Shown piece after piece: positions 9,830 to 21,576 of a DNA stretch of 64,000 nucleotides. Numbering within the stretch: the first letter of the stretch is position 1; each line of letters begins with the position of its first letter. Location of the stretch: NCBI GenBank assembly GCA_037349105.1, contig JAYJMM010000113.1:806001-870000 (forward strand), in the 5' to 3' direction. Made by a program: the position numbers and the translations under genes. A model generated the notes under the pieces. The model saw nothing but the letters and a program-made list of their open reading frames with translations. It was not told the origin of the DNA and searched no databases. Source of the DNA: Limnomonas spitsbergensis (Eukaryota; Chlorophyta; Chlorophyceae; Chlamydomonadales).

Positions 9830-11165
9830 TCCACACTCAAGATTTCAACCTTCAACCCAGCTTGGGTCTTCTAGAGTGACATGCAGGGGGTGCATCAGTG
9901 CATTTATGATTCCAGTCTACAGCCCAGCTTGGGTCTCCTAGACTGGCAAGCCTAGGGGCATCGACACAAATTATATTTCAATTTAACCCCGTGCTTGGGA
10001 TTCCTCGAGTGGCATGCCTGGGGCGCATCAGCATAATTAAGATTTCAGTCTACAGCATTGCTCACGTTTCCTAGAGTGGCATGTCTAGGGCGCATCAGCA
10101 TAATTAAGATTCCAGTCTAAGACCCTGCTTGGGTCTCCTAAAGTGGCATGTCTAGGGCGCATCAGCATGCTTAAGGTTCAGTATTGAGCCATGCTTGGGT
10201 CTCCTAGAGTGGCATGTCTGGGGCGCATCCGCATAGTTAAGGTTCAGTATTGAGCCCTGCTTGAGTCTCCTAGAGTGGCATGTCTAGAGCTCATCCGCAT
10301 AATTAAGGTTCAGTATTGAGCCTTGCTTGGGTCTCCTAGAGTGGCATGCCTGGGGCGCACCAGCATAATTAAGAAACCAGTCTAAGACCCTGCTTGGGTC
10401 TCATAGAGTGGCATGTCTAGGGCGCATCAGCATGCTTAAGGTTCAGTATGAAGCCATGCTTGGGTCTCCTAGAGTGGCATGTCTGGGGCGCATCCGCACA
10501 CTGAAGGTTCAGTATTGAGCCCTGCTTGGGTCTCCTAGAGTGGCATGTCTAGGGCACATCCGCATAATTAAGGTTCAGTATTGAGCCCTGCTTGGGTCTC
10601 CTAGAGTGGCATGTCTAGGGCGCATCAGCATGCTTAAGGTTCAGTATGAAGCCATGCTTGGGTCTCCTAGAGTGGCATGTCTGGGGCGCATCCGCACACT
10701 GAAGGTTCAGTATTGAGCCCTGCTTGGGTCTCCTAGAGTGGCATGTCTAGGGCACATCCGCATAATTAAGGTTCAGTATTGAGCCCTGCTTGGGTCTCCT
10801 AGAGTGGCATGTCTAGGGCGCATCAGCATGCTTAAGGTTCAGTATTGAGCCATGCTTGGGTCTCATAGAGTGGCATGCCTGGGGCGCATCAGCATAATTA
10901 AGGTTCAGTATGGAGCCATGCTTGGGTCTCCTAGAGTGGCATGCCCAGGCACATCAGCATAATTATGATTTCAGTCTAAAGCCTTGCCCACGTCTCCTAT
11001 GGTGCATACATGGGCGCATCAGCATAATTAAGATTTCAGTCTAGAGACCTCCTCGGGTCTCCTAGAGTGGCATGTCTAGGGTGCATCAGCATAATTAAAA
11101 TTTCAGTATTCAGCCTTGCTTGGGTCTCCTTGAGTGACATACCTGGGGCAAATCAGCGTAATTGT
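9830..11165. repeat. 66-bp minisatellite, about 20 units, with a 198-bp higher-order repeat
   Basis: Units contain TGCTTGGGTCTCCTAGAGTG and GGGGCGCATCAGCATAATTA. TTAAGG landmarks at 10,171 and 10,237 give a 66-bp period. A block of three distinguishable units starting near 10,435 repeats near 10,633, exactly 198 bp away, showing block duplication. The outer units are more diverged. No coding frame spans it. Confidence 0.9.
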
Positions 11166-11248
11166 GATGAAATAAATCTGAAGCCGTAACACCGTCACAT
11201 GAATCCTGAACTATACAATTTTCGAGGGGAAAACAGGAAACCAAGATT

Positions 11249-11831
11249 TCAGTCAGAAGCCCCGCTCGAAGGTACTTGAGAGGCATATCTCGTGCGTATC
11301 AAGCAAAATAAAGGTGCCTCGAACATCATGAAACAAAGGGCATGGCTAGGCAATATAGTCTGCATAGTGAATCCGTTAAAAAATACAAAATAAAAGGTGG
11401 GAATGAGACCCGACTGAGCAGGTTGGTTGCGCATCATGACGCGCGCAATGACACCCACTGCGAACTTGGCCGACTCCACTCCTAGGGGGTAGTCTGGTAG
11501 ATGGCCCATGCCAAATTCCTTCCATCTAGGCCCAAAGGGTGCAAAAAAGCTATCAAGATTTCTGGGCTAGTGCCAATGTAAAGAGCTGCCTCCTGGACTG
11601 ATGCGGACATGCTCTCTTCAGATGAACCTGGGGGAGGAAGGCTGCTGGGGCTGCAGGGGCTACATGGGCTGTAGGGGCAGCAGGGGTGGCCATGATAGCA
11701 GTTGGTTCTCTGAATGGCACACCCACAGACCGCAAGAACTCAGCTAGCCGCTCGCATATCCGTAACACATTCAAATGCAAGCTCCCAATGGAGCTTGCAC
11801 CCGTCTCGGCTAATGAATAAATGTACAACAT
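11249..11831 (-). CDS. Hypothetical protein, two-exon model
   Basis: Minus-strand exons 11,831-11,628 (ATG, MLYIYSLAETGASSIG..., 68 codons) and 11,566-11,249 (PRNLDSFFAPFGPRWKEF..., 105 codons plus TGA) join in phase 0 across a 61-nt intron (donor CAG/GTTCAT, acceptor CACTAG). The first exon includes an Ala/Pro-rich linker. The second has a hydrophobic middle part that could be membrane-associated. No family is recognised. The start could lie further upstream. Confidence 0.4.
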
Positions 11832-11934
11832 GGCTTGCTGTTTCTAAAGGGTCTGCCTCACAACCTTCTGCCTCGCTAACAGCTTCGAGCAGGGGCGTGA
11901 GCATGCCGGCATGCGCTGCACGTGAGGACGGGTT

Positions 11935-12990
11935 GCTGTGATGCACATTCCTGCCCGAATGCACATTTCCCGCCCAAATGCAGTGACCCATGCATGTGCA
12001 TGCAGGCTAGGGTCTGTGCATGCTGGCCATGGTCTATGCAATATGCATACTGGCTGTGCGCATACGGACGGGGGCTGTACATCCGGACTGGCTGTACAAA
12101 CATACGGTCGTAGGGCAGTAAACGCAAATGGAGAGCTACACATACGGCAGGGCGCTGTTAACAATTAATGCGGGTGGAGGACTGTGTGGATATGTTGGCG
12201 GTGCGCATAGCTTACGGGTTGGGAATGCGGGTGGGGGGCTGTGCGTGCAAGCGTGGGGCTGCGCATACGGGCGGAGAGCCGCCCATTTGGGCGGGACTTG
12301 CGCATACAGATAAGGGCCTGTGCATACGGGCAGTGCCTATGGGTGGATAACAGTGTATGCAGATGGGGGATGGGGGACCGTGCGGGCGGATGGGGGTAAC
12401 ATTGCATACATGTGGGGGTCTGCAGAATGCGGAATGTGAATGGGGATGGGGGCAGTAACAGCGAATGGGAGTAACAGTACATACAAGTGGGAGCCTGTGC
12501 ATACGGGCTGTGTCTATGGGTGGGTAACAGTGAAAGCCGATGGGGGAATGGGGGGCCGTGCGGGCGTGTGGGAAATGTTCATGGGGGTGTGGACTGTGTA
12601 CACGGTTAGGGGATGGCTCATGTGGTTGAAAGACCGTTTATGAGGGCGAGGTGCAGAGCATATGGGCAGGTGCCAGGCGGCTGTGCGTGCAAGCGGGGGT
12701 AGTGTGCATGCGGGCGGGGTGTTTGCATGTGGGAAGGAGCTGAGAATGCAGGTGGAGGGTCGCGAGCGCGGCTACGTGCTGTGAATGCAGGCATGGACAT
12801 GTGCATGCAAGAAATGCGTAGGCGTGTGGGGCGCTCCGCAAGCAGGCGGGATGCTGTGCATGTGGGCATGGGTGTGTGCATGTAGGCAGAGTGTATGTGG
12901 GTGGGAGCTGTGCATGCAAGCGGTGAAGTTTTGTGAAGATTTTACAGTCCATCAGAGCAAGCGGGCGGGGTACCGTGCATGCAAGTAGTG
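11935..12990. repeat. GCATAC/GCATGC-rich minisatellites, including the inverted copy of 8.08-8.31 kb
   Basis: 12,050-12,560 is built of GTGCATACGGGC-type units and G-rich spacers. 12,640-12,990 is built of GTGCATGCAAGCGGG-type units and carries the reverse complement of 8,080-8,310. Open frames rich in C, H, M, P or A on both strands arise from the repeats. Confidence 0.85.
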
Positions 12991-12999
12991 GCCATGAGC

Positions 13000-13553
13000 G
13001 GAATAATCCTGAGGCTCATAATTAAGACAGAGAGGCATTCCCACATAAGGTTCCCTAAGCCGATACTGTATTTCCGCTAAAGATTTGCCCACAAATTGTC
13101 CAACGCTGAAATCTCACCAATCCCAATCCTTAATCATCTGGGGAGGGTTAGTCTTAATTACCGTCCTACAATGCAGATACCATGACTTGTGGACTCTTGT
13201 GTTTCAGTATGATTAATACCCAGTACTAGCTAAATATCACTCTTTGCACCCTGCCGTGTTAATTCTTCAAAATAAATGCATGCCCCCCCCTAAAAATCGA
13301 GACCCGATAATGATGGACTGCGATACTAACCATGCACATCAAACCTTAAGTCACACACACTCCCGCCCGCAGACCACACACACACACACACAGCATAGTA
13401 AACAGCTGCTGGCAGGGCATGCTGCCCCGCCTGCAATTACATGACCAGAGTCTACCGCGATCATTTCTAAGGATTGAGCGCCTACCAAGCGCGACCCAGG
13501 AGCACGGAGTCGCCCGCTCAGCGCCCGATTGCCCTCCCCCTCGCTGCACCCAG
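13000..13553. other. Intergenic or intronic sequence with an AC microsatellite
   Basis: A CACACACA run lies at about 13,372-13,391. No upstream exon of 2-oxoglutarate dehydrogenase is recognisable. 13,520-13,553 is the pyrimidine-rich acceptor region of the first recognised exon. Confidence 0.5.
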
Positions 13554-13671
13554 GTTCTTCCTCGGTTCTTGGGCCCAGGCTGGTTTCCTGGCTGAGAACC
13601 GCCCGACACGCACCCTGCGGGAGATCCTTGGGCGCCTGCGTGAGACTTACTGCGGCTCCATCGGCTATGAG
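13554..13671 (+). CDS. OGDH: OGDH exon (first recognised)
   Basis: Encodes [17 protein letters not shown] and [19 protein letters not shown], matching the region just before the conserved YMHI block in plant E1. It starts one base before a codon boundary, so an upstream exon ending in phase 2 is required but was not found. Confidence 0.9.
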
Positions 13672-16600
13672 GTGGGGAAGTGGCCGAAACGGCATGCACG
13701 TTATGTGTTTATTTTCATGACCCAGCTACACGTCAGCTACACTCTGGCTTCTGGCCTGAGGCCCCAGTTGTGGCCCACCTTGCTGCTCTGGCCACCAATC
13801 GTTGGCCGGTCAAGTTGGGGGCCCAATTGGGCCTTGGGTGGTTGCGGGGCGGCCTGGCAAAGTTGGACTTCTTGCCAAAAAAATTAACGCTGCACGGGAA
13901 TTCCCCCAGGGGACCTGGGAGTCACGGGACGGCAGATGCGGCGCACGTGGGATCCCGCCAGGAGGGCCCTGAAGCCCTGCAAGATGGGATTGGCAGGGGC
14001 ATTGGGGAACGCGACAGCTGTTGCCGCGACAGCTTTGGCCGGGACTGGGTCGGAGCGCTGGGGAGAGTGAATGCATAGCAATGCATGAGGGGACGGTCCG
14101 CATGGCTTGCATGGCTTGCAAGGACCTGCCCCTCCGTCAACCTATATGTGATGAACAGGGGGTCTCTGACTAGTATTTCTGACCCGTATACTTTCTGGTG
14201 ATGGAATGGCGATGGAAGTAATATATATTTGAGTGCGCACCAGAGCATCTTTGGAGGCTGGCATCTTTGGAGGCTGCCGGATGGCCGCCATTTGGGACCA
14301 GACCTCGACTAGAATATAGCTGCGGGCCCTAGCAACGTAGCTTCATGCACCGAGCCAACTTGTCCATAGGACGGGATCTAGCCGAAGTATGCCCAAGCAC
14401 CTGCACCAAATCCCAGTGCACAGAATGCGTTACAGCACAGTCTTTCGGCCTATCAATAGGTGCATGCTGGCAGGACAATAGGTGCATGCAGGCAGGACAA
14501 TGTGGCTCCCTCGGCTGTTCTTGATGTACCGTAAAACGCCTTATGGTCTGCGCAACAAAAAATTGCATTTTTTTTCGTCGCGCAGCTAATTTTTTTTAGG
14601 GATCTCCTTCATGGGAGACTGTAAAAAAAGTGTGCCTAGAAAAAAAAAGTGACTAAAAAACGTGGGGATCTTTGCCACCTTCCCCGGGTTTCGTTTTGTG
14701 TTTTTTCTTTTTCTTGAACCCTTCGCACTCTTTCAGGGTTTAACAACCATCGACGTGTCAATGCTATAACGCACAATCTGCGATAATTATTTCTGCAACC
14801 GACAGGTATCGAACTCGCGACCTTCGCTTGATAAGTCTCGTCAGTGCGAGGCAGTAAGCGACTGACACCTGTACGGCATTACTCACGGGCAGTTAGTTTG
14901 GGTAGGTGGCCGGTGAGCGACGTCATCGCCGCGCAGCGCACAATGTGCGATTGCTTTTCGAATACACATCGCCTACACCCGACGTTGTGTAAAATATAAC
15001 CACATTGCTAATGCGCTGCTTTCAATCGAGGGCGCACTTGCGGCGTAACACTGCGTTGCAACAAAGGCCGTGCATGCCGAGCGTCGCCACTCGTTTCGGT
15101 ATGTAGCATGGGTGGTTGGCCGGCGAGAGATGTCATCGGCACCCAATTCGCAGCGACTGCAATAACTTTTCAAATACATATCGCCTACACCCGACGTAGA
15201 GTGCATTCGAATCACATTGTCAATGCGCATCTTTTGATCGCCTGCCCGGTGCCTGCTGAGCGTCGTGAGCCGTCCAGGCCGGAATAGTAGGTTCTGCTGC
15301 GCGTCTTTTTTTTTTAGGGATCTCCTTTATGGGAGACTGTAAAAAAAGTGTGCCTAGAAAAAAAAAGTGACTAAAAAAAAAAAAAAAAAAAAACAAACAC
15401 GGTCAGCAGAACCTACTATTCGGCCTGGACGGCTGACGACGCTCAGCAGGCACCGGGAAGGCGATCAAAAGATGCGCATTGACATTGTGATTCTAATGCA
15501 CTCAACGTCGAGTGTAGGCGATATGTATTCGAAAAGTATTGCATTAGCTGCGAATTGGGGGCCGATGACATCTCTCGCCGGCCAACCACCCATGTTACAT
15601 ACCGAAACGAGTGGCGACGCTCGGCATGCACGGCCTGGGTTGCAACGCAGTGTTATGCCGCAAGTGCGGCCTCGATCAAAAGCAGCGCATTAGCAATGTG
15701 GTTATATTGTGCTCAACGTCGGGTGAAGGCGATGTGTATTCGTGAAGCTTTTTGGCCGCGCGGCGATGACACCACTCGCCCGCCACCCACCCAATCGTCC
15801 GTGACTAATGCCGTACTGGTGTCAGTCGCTTACAGCCTAGCACCGACGATGCTGATCAAGCGGAGGTCGCGAGTTCGATACCTGCTGGTGTTAGAAAAAG
15901 TTGTTGCATACCGTGCGTTATCGCACTGACACGCCGATGGTTGTTCGCACCCGAAAAAAACAGCCCTGAAAAAGAGCGAAGGGTTCAGGAAAATAAAATA
16001 CACCAAAAGAAACCCGGGGAAGGTGGCAAAGATCCCCACGATTTTTTAAAAAAGGGCCGCGCAGCTTCCATTTTTTTTCAAACTTGTTTTTCAAACTTGT
16101 TTTATTTATCGCCGCGCAGGGGTCATTTTAGGCACTTTCTCTACTCTCCGCGCACCCATCACGACGGAAACCCGAGTTCAACTCCGCGCACCGCTGATTT
16201 TTGAATTATTGTTAGCGCGCAGCATGTCCGCGCACCCCAATAATTAATTAATTTTGAGCGAAGCAAAGGCATTCTACGGTATCTGTGTGTTCAAACTTTT
16301 GACTGGACTGCCTTGTCTGCAGTACATGCACATCCCGGAGTCTGAGAAGTGTAACTGGATCAGAGAGAGGATCGAGACCATCGATCCGGTGAGTATTGCT
16401 CCCTTCTTCGCTGATGAGGGTTTAGGGCACATCAGCTGATGAAGGTTTAGACACATTCATTGATGAGGGTTCAGGTCACGTTCCCTCATACCGGTAGCTC
16501 ATGAGGGTTTAAGGCTCATCCACCGATGAGGGTTTAGGTTATGTTCACGGATAAGGGTTTAAGGCTCATTCACGGATTTGGGTGAAGGGCCAGATCACGG

Positions 16601-19600
16601 ATGAGGGTTCAGATCCCATTCGCAGATGAGGGTTTAGCGCTCATTCACGGATTAGGGGTTAGGGCTCATTCACGGAATAGGGTTCAGGGCATAGTCACTG
16701 CTGTGGTTTCCGGGCACGCCCCATCTGCTCTCCTTCACGCCCCACAGCTCAAGTACAGCCAGAAGGAGAAGCTGCAGATCTTGGACCGTGTGGCGTGGAG
16801 CGAGATGTTTGAGACCTTCCTGGCCAACAAGTACAGCTCTGCAAAGCGCTTTGGGCTGGAGGGCGGCGAGACGCTCATCCCGGGCATGAAGGTGCTCATT
16901 GACAAGGCGGCCGAGATGGGCGTGGAGAATGTGGTCATTGGCATGCCTCATAGGGGTGAGAGACGGGAGGAGTGTGGAGAATGTGGTCGTTTGCGTGCCT
17001 AGTTAAGTCAGAAGGCTGACAGGAATGTGGAGAATGTGGTCATTGGAACGCCTAGTAGAGTTGTAAGGATGAGAGGTGCAGAGGACGGAAGGGGAAGGAG
17101 AGGATGAGAGTGGCTTCGGGTGAGAATGGAGAGGGAGAATGGTGTTAAGTTAATGTGGGAATGATCATGCCTTATAGGGATGAGTGGGTGGGAGGGGCCG
17201 GAAGTAGTGTATGGGGCGTCATCTCTTGGCTGTGCCTGAGATATGTGTGTTGGAGGGAGGGAGGGGCAGGAGACAGCCTCGCTTGTCGTGCAGGAGGAGA
17301 CGAGAGGGGAGGGAGAGGGAGACTGGCCTGTCGACGAGAAACAGGTCACATCAGCTGGGATGGACCGGGACTAGGTGGGGGAGAATCTTCATATGGGTTG
17401 GGAGCCGACTAGGTGACAGGGAGTGAGGGGAAGTGCAACAGGGAGTGGAGTAGTAGATGGGTCATGAGACAGTTGGGCAGATAAAGATGGTATACCCCCC
17501 CCTTTGGCAAACCTGGTGGGAAGGGAATCTCCAAGTTTTGAAGCATTCCATTCTGACACGAAAGGGAGTGGGAGGGAAGCTTGACCCTGGGGAGCAGGGT
17601 CAAGGCAATGAAGGGCGCAGCGTAGCTCAGCATGGCTCAGCGTTGTCGCTTGAGATGATCGATTTGTTGAAATGAGCACTGGCGCTGCTCATAACATGCT
17701 GTGTCAACGACGCCCTCTTGTTGCCCTCATGTTGCCATTTCGTTGTGAATCTTCTCTGCCAGTAAATGCTGGGGAGCTCCCAGGCTGACCTTTCCATCCT
17801 ATTTGATCCAGCTCACCCCCTTCCAATCAGAAGGACCCCCACTTCAACATACCTGACCCTGCTCATTCCGTCCCCACCCCACCACAGGTCGCCTGAATGT
17901 GTTGGCCAATGTTGTGCGAAAGCCCATGCGCCAGATCTTCAGCGAATTCAGCGGCAAGCCGGTGAGGGATGGCCAGAGGCTACCAGGGTTGAGAGGAGCA
18001 GCGAGGTGGGGGAGGGGGCATATAGGCCTCTGTTTTATACAATTGTGGGTGCTTCAGCGGTAAGCCGGGGAGGGAGGGTCGAATGAAGAGCGGTGAAGGG
18101 CAACCTGGTCAGAGAGGGGCGGAGACTGCCGTATCAAAGGGGAGAAGCAAGGTGGGGGCGGGGGGATTGAGGCCTCTGTTTCATACTCGTGTGGATGCTT
18201 TAGCGGCAAGCCGGGAAGGGAGGGCCGGAGGGCGCGCGGTGCGGGAGGTTTGGAGAATGTGCGATGAGGGAGGGGTCAGCTGGTGAAAGAGGGGCAGAGA
18301 ATGCCAGGGCCAAGGGAAGAAGCGAGGCGAGGAGGATTGAGGCCTTTGAGGCCTCTGTTTCATACATCGAGGCCTATTTTTCATACATTGCGGCCTCTGT
18401 GTCATATATTTGTAAGCCGGTCAGAGAGGGTCGGAGGTAGTGCAGACTGCCGGGGCCAGGGGAGAAGGGAAGGGGCTTCAAAGTGGGAGGGGGTGGGATG
18501 CGGATTACGAGTGGGGGAGATGCGGACGACGAGTGGGGGGGATGCGCATTGCGACAATTGTGTATGCGTTTTGTTTGGTGTTTTCGCTACTGTTCAGCGA
18601 GTTGAGCGGCCAGGCGGTGAGAGAGGGGATATGAGGCGGCCAGGCTGCAGGGAGGGTGGGGGAGGACGGAGAGAGGGACCACTGTTTGATCCGGTTGCCT
18701 CAGCCACGGTTCAGGAAACTGGGCAGCAGGCCGGTGAGGGACGGGGCTGCCGGGCCCCGATTGGTGGGTAGTGGATGGAGACCTGTGCTTACCTTTTTTA
18801 CAAGGTTCTTCAGCAATGCCGAGGCTCGATTTGCAATCCTGTTGCCTGACCCCCCCCCTCCCGGAGCAGGGCAAGGCTGGTGAGGACGAGTACATGGGGA
18901 GTGGTGACGTCAAGTACCACTTGGGCACCTCCTACAACCGGCCGACCACCACCGGCAAGATGGTTGCCTTGTCGCTCATGGCCAACCCAAGGTGAGGGCA
19001 TGTCGTCAAACAGAGATTTATTTAAACACCTCGGAATATTTGCCTGACGCTTGACATGTGGACAAAGTTAGGGAATGCCGGTATCGGCATAAATAGAGAG
19101 GAAGATGAACGCATCGATATTCGGTATCCGTCTGACGTCCAAGTGAGGAACCGGTGAGCCAAGTGTTTCTTTTTTTGGCCACGGATCCACCTTTGACAGG
19201 TGGCCTGGCGGCTGCCAGAGGCCTGATCGGGAGCAAGCCTGGACCAGCCTACGGCGGGTGGCCAATGCAGAGCATGGCTTCCCACAAGCGGGGCCTCGGG
19301 CCAGAGGCTGGAATGTAGCTGAGTCATGTATATCTGAGTCTCGAAAAAAGAAACACTGAGAGTGAGCTGACCACTCTCAGGAGATGGCATCTCTAGCCCT
19401 CTTGGAATGATGGCCAAACCAAGGTAAGGGAATGCAGGCGAATAGAGGGGTGGGTTAACGCATCAAAATATACGACTGACCCCCCCCTCCCACTTCTTGT
19501 CTGCCTCCAGTCATCTTGAGGCGGTCAACACAGTGGTGCTGGGCAAGGTGCGGGCCAAGCAGTTTTACGGAGACGACAACGAGCGCCTCAAGTCCATGCC

Positions 19601-21545
19601 CATCCTGCTGCATGGGGACGGAGCTTTCAGTGGACAGGTGGGGAGGATGGGTCATGGGGGGGGAGTGTTTCTTTTTTCGGCTACGAGTCCAACTTCGGAA
19701 TGCCGCCCCGCATTTGCCAAAGGCCCGATTAGGACCAAACCTGGACCGGCCTGCGACTAGTGGCCGAAGCAACAAGGCTGGCCACAAAAGGGGGGTCGCC
19801 GGCCAGAGGCCTTATTGTAGCTGACATGTAGCTGAGTCACAAAAAAAGGAAGACTGGTGGGGGCTGGGGAGGATGGGTCATGTTGTGGTGAAGGGCTAAG
19901 GGGGGCAGTGATTTGACGTGGGGTTCAGTGGACAGGTGGGGGGATGTGGGGGGTGGATGGGTCATGTTGTGGTAAAGGGCTGAGGGGCAGTGATTTGACG
20001 TGGGGTTCAGTGGACAGGTGGGGGGCTGTGGGGGGTGGATGGGTTATGTTGTGGTAAAGGGCTGAGGGGCAGTGAGTTGACGTGGGGTTCAGTGGACAGG
20101 TGGAGGGCTTTGGGGGGTGGATGGGTCATGTTGTGGTAAAGGGCTAAGGGGGGCAGTGATTTGACGTGGGGTTCAGTGGACAGGTGGAGGGCTGTGGGGG
20201 GTGGATGGGTCATGTTGTGGTGAAGGGCTAAGGGGGGCAGTGATTTGACGTGGGGTTCAGTGGACAGGTGGGGGGATGTGGGGGGTGGATGGGTCATGTT
20301 GTGGTGAAGGGCTAAGGGGGGCAGTGATTTGACGTGGGGTTCAGTGGACAGGTGGGGGGATGTGGGGGGTGGATGGGTTATGTTGTGGTAAAGGGCTGAG
20401 GGGCAGTGAGTTGACGTGGGGTTCAGTGGACAGGTGGAGGGCTGTGGGGGGTGGATGGGTCATGTTGTGGTAAAGGGCTGAGGGGCAGTGAGTTGACGTG
20501 GGGTTCAGTGGACAGGTGGAGGGCTGTGGGGGGTGGATGGGTCATGTTGTGGTAAAGGGCTAAGGGGGGCAGTGATTTGACGTGATGAGTTCAGGGGTCT
20601 GGTGAGGGACTGGTTGGGTAGGTGGAGGGGGGTGAGAGGTTGGGGGCGGGGGGTGAGGGGCTGGGGGATCAGTGGACAGATGAGGGGTATCCAAGGATGG
20701 GGGTGGAGCTTTCGGTGGACACCTGGAGGGGGTGGGGCCGTGGTTTGGTGAGGGGCTGGGGGATCAGTGGACAGATGAGGGGTATCCAAGGATGGGGGTG
20801 GAGCTTTCGGTGGACACCTGGAGGGGGTGGAGCCGTGGTTTGGTGAGGGGCTGGGGGAAGAATGGAGTGTTTTTCAAACCTTGCGACTGCCCTTTTAGGG
20901 GGGTTCTGGCGCTTGGGACTCAAGTCGATATTGAGAGGTTTGGACTTTCCCCAGTGATTGATGGGAATTTGAATGCGTAATGGAATCGTTGGCCCTGTGA
21001 AATAGTTTGCCAATCATGCAGTACTTGTTCGTTGTTGCATGAATGCAATGTAGGATCAATTTTAGCATGTACCAGGACCCGTAGATTTCAATTGCCTTCC
21101 CTTGGGTATGAATGATGCATTTATTGGACGCTTGCCTCGGGGCTAATCAATGTCAAAACTCTCCAGTCCTCTCTCGCCCCCACAGCTGCATCCCATCCCG
21201 CCATATGGCTTCAAAAGGTATACCCCCTCCTCCTTGTGCCCTTCCCAGGGTATTGTGTACGAGACCCTGGACATGAGCGGCCTCATTGACTACACCGTCG
21301 GCGGCTGCATCCACATTGTGGTTAATAACCAGGTGGGGCGCTAGGATCAGGGTGGATGTACAACAGCAGCAACAACAACAGTAGCAACAAGCAGGTTGGG
21401 TGCTGGGATCAGGGTGGATGTACAACAGCAGCAGCAACAACAGCAGCAACAAGCAGGTTGGGTTCTGGGATCAGGGTGGATGTACAACAGCAGCAACAAC
21501 AACAGTAGCAACAAGCAGGTTGGGTGCTGGGATCAGGGTGGATGT

Positions 21546-21576
<31 letters not shown>

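Noticed and set aside
11714..11941. OGDH first exon with transit peptide on the plus strand
   Set aside because: The Ser/Ala-rich frame is the antisense of a better minus-strand coding model, and no E1 motif follows it.
14579..16066. 9-bp target site duplication CGCGCAGCT proving a Mutator-type element
   Set aside because: GCGCGCAG-like strings recur several times just downstream (16,110-16,230), and the outermost bases of the element are not clear inverted repeats, so chance cannot be excluded.
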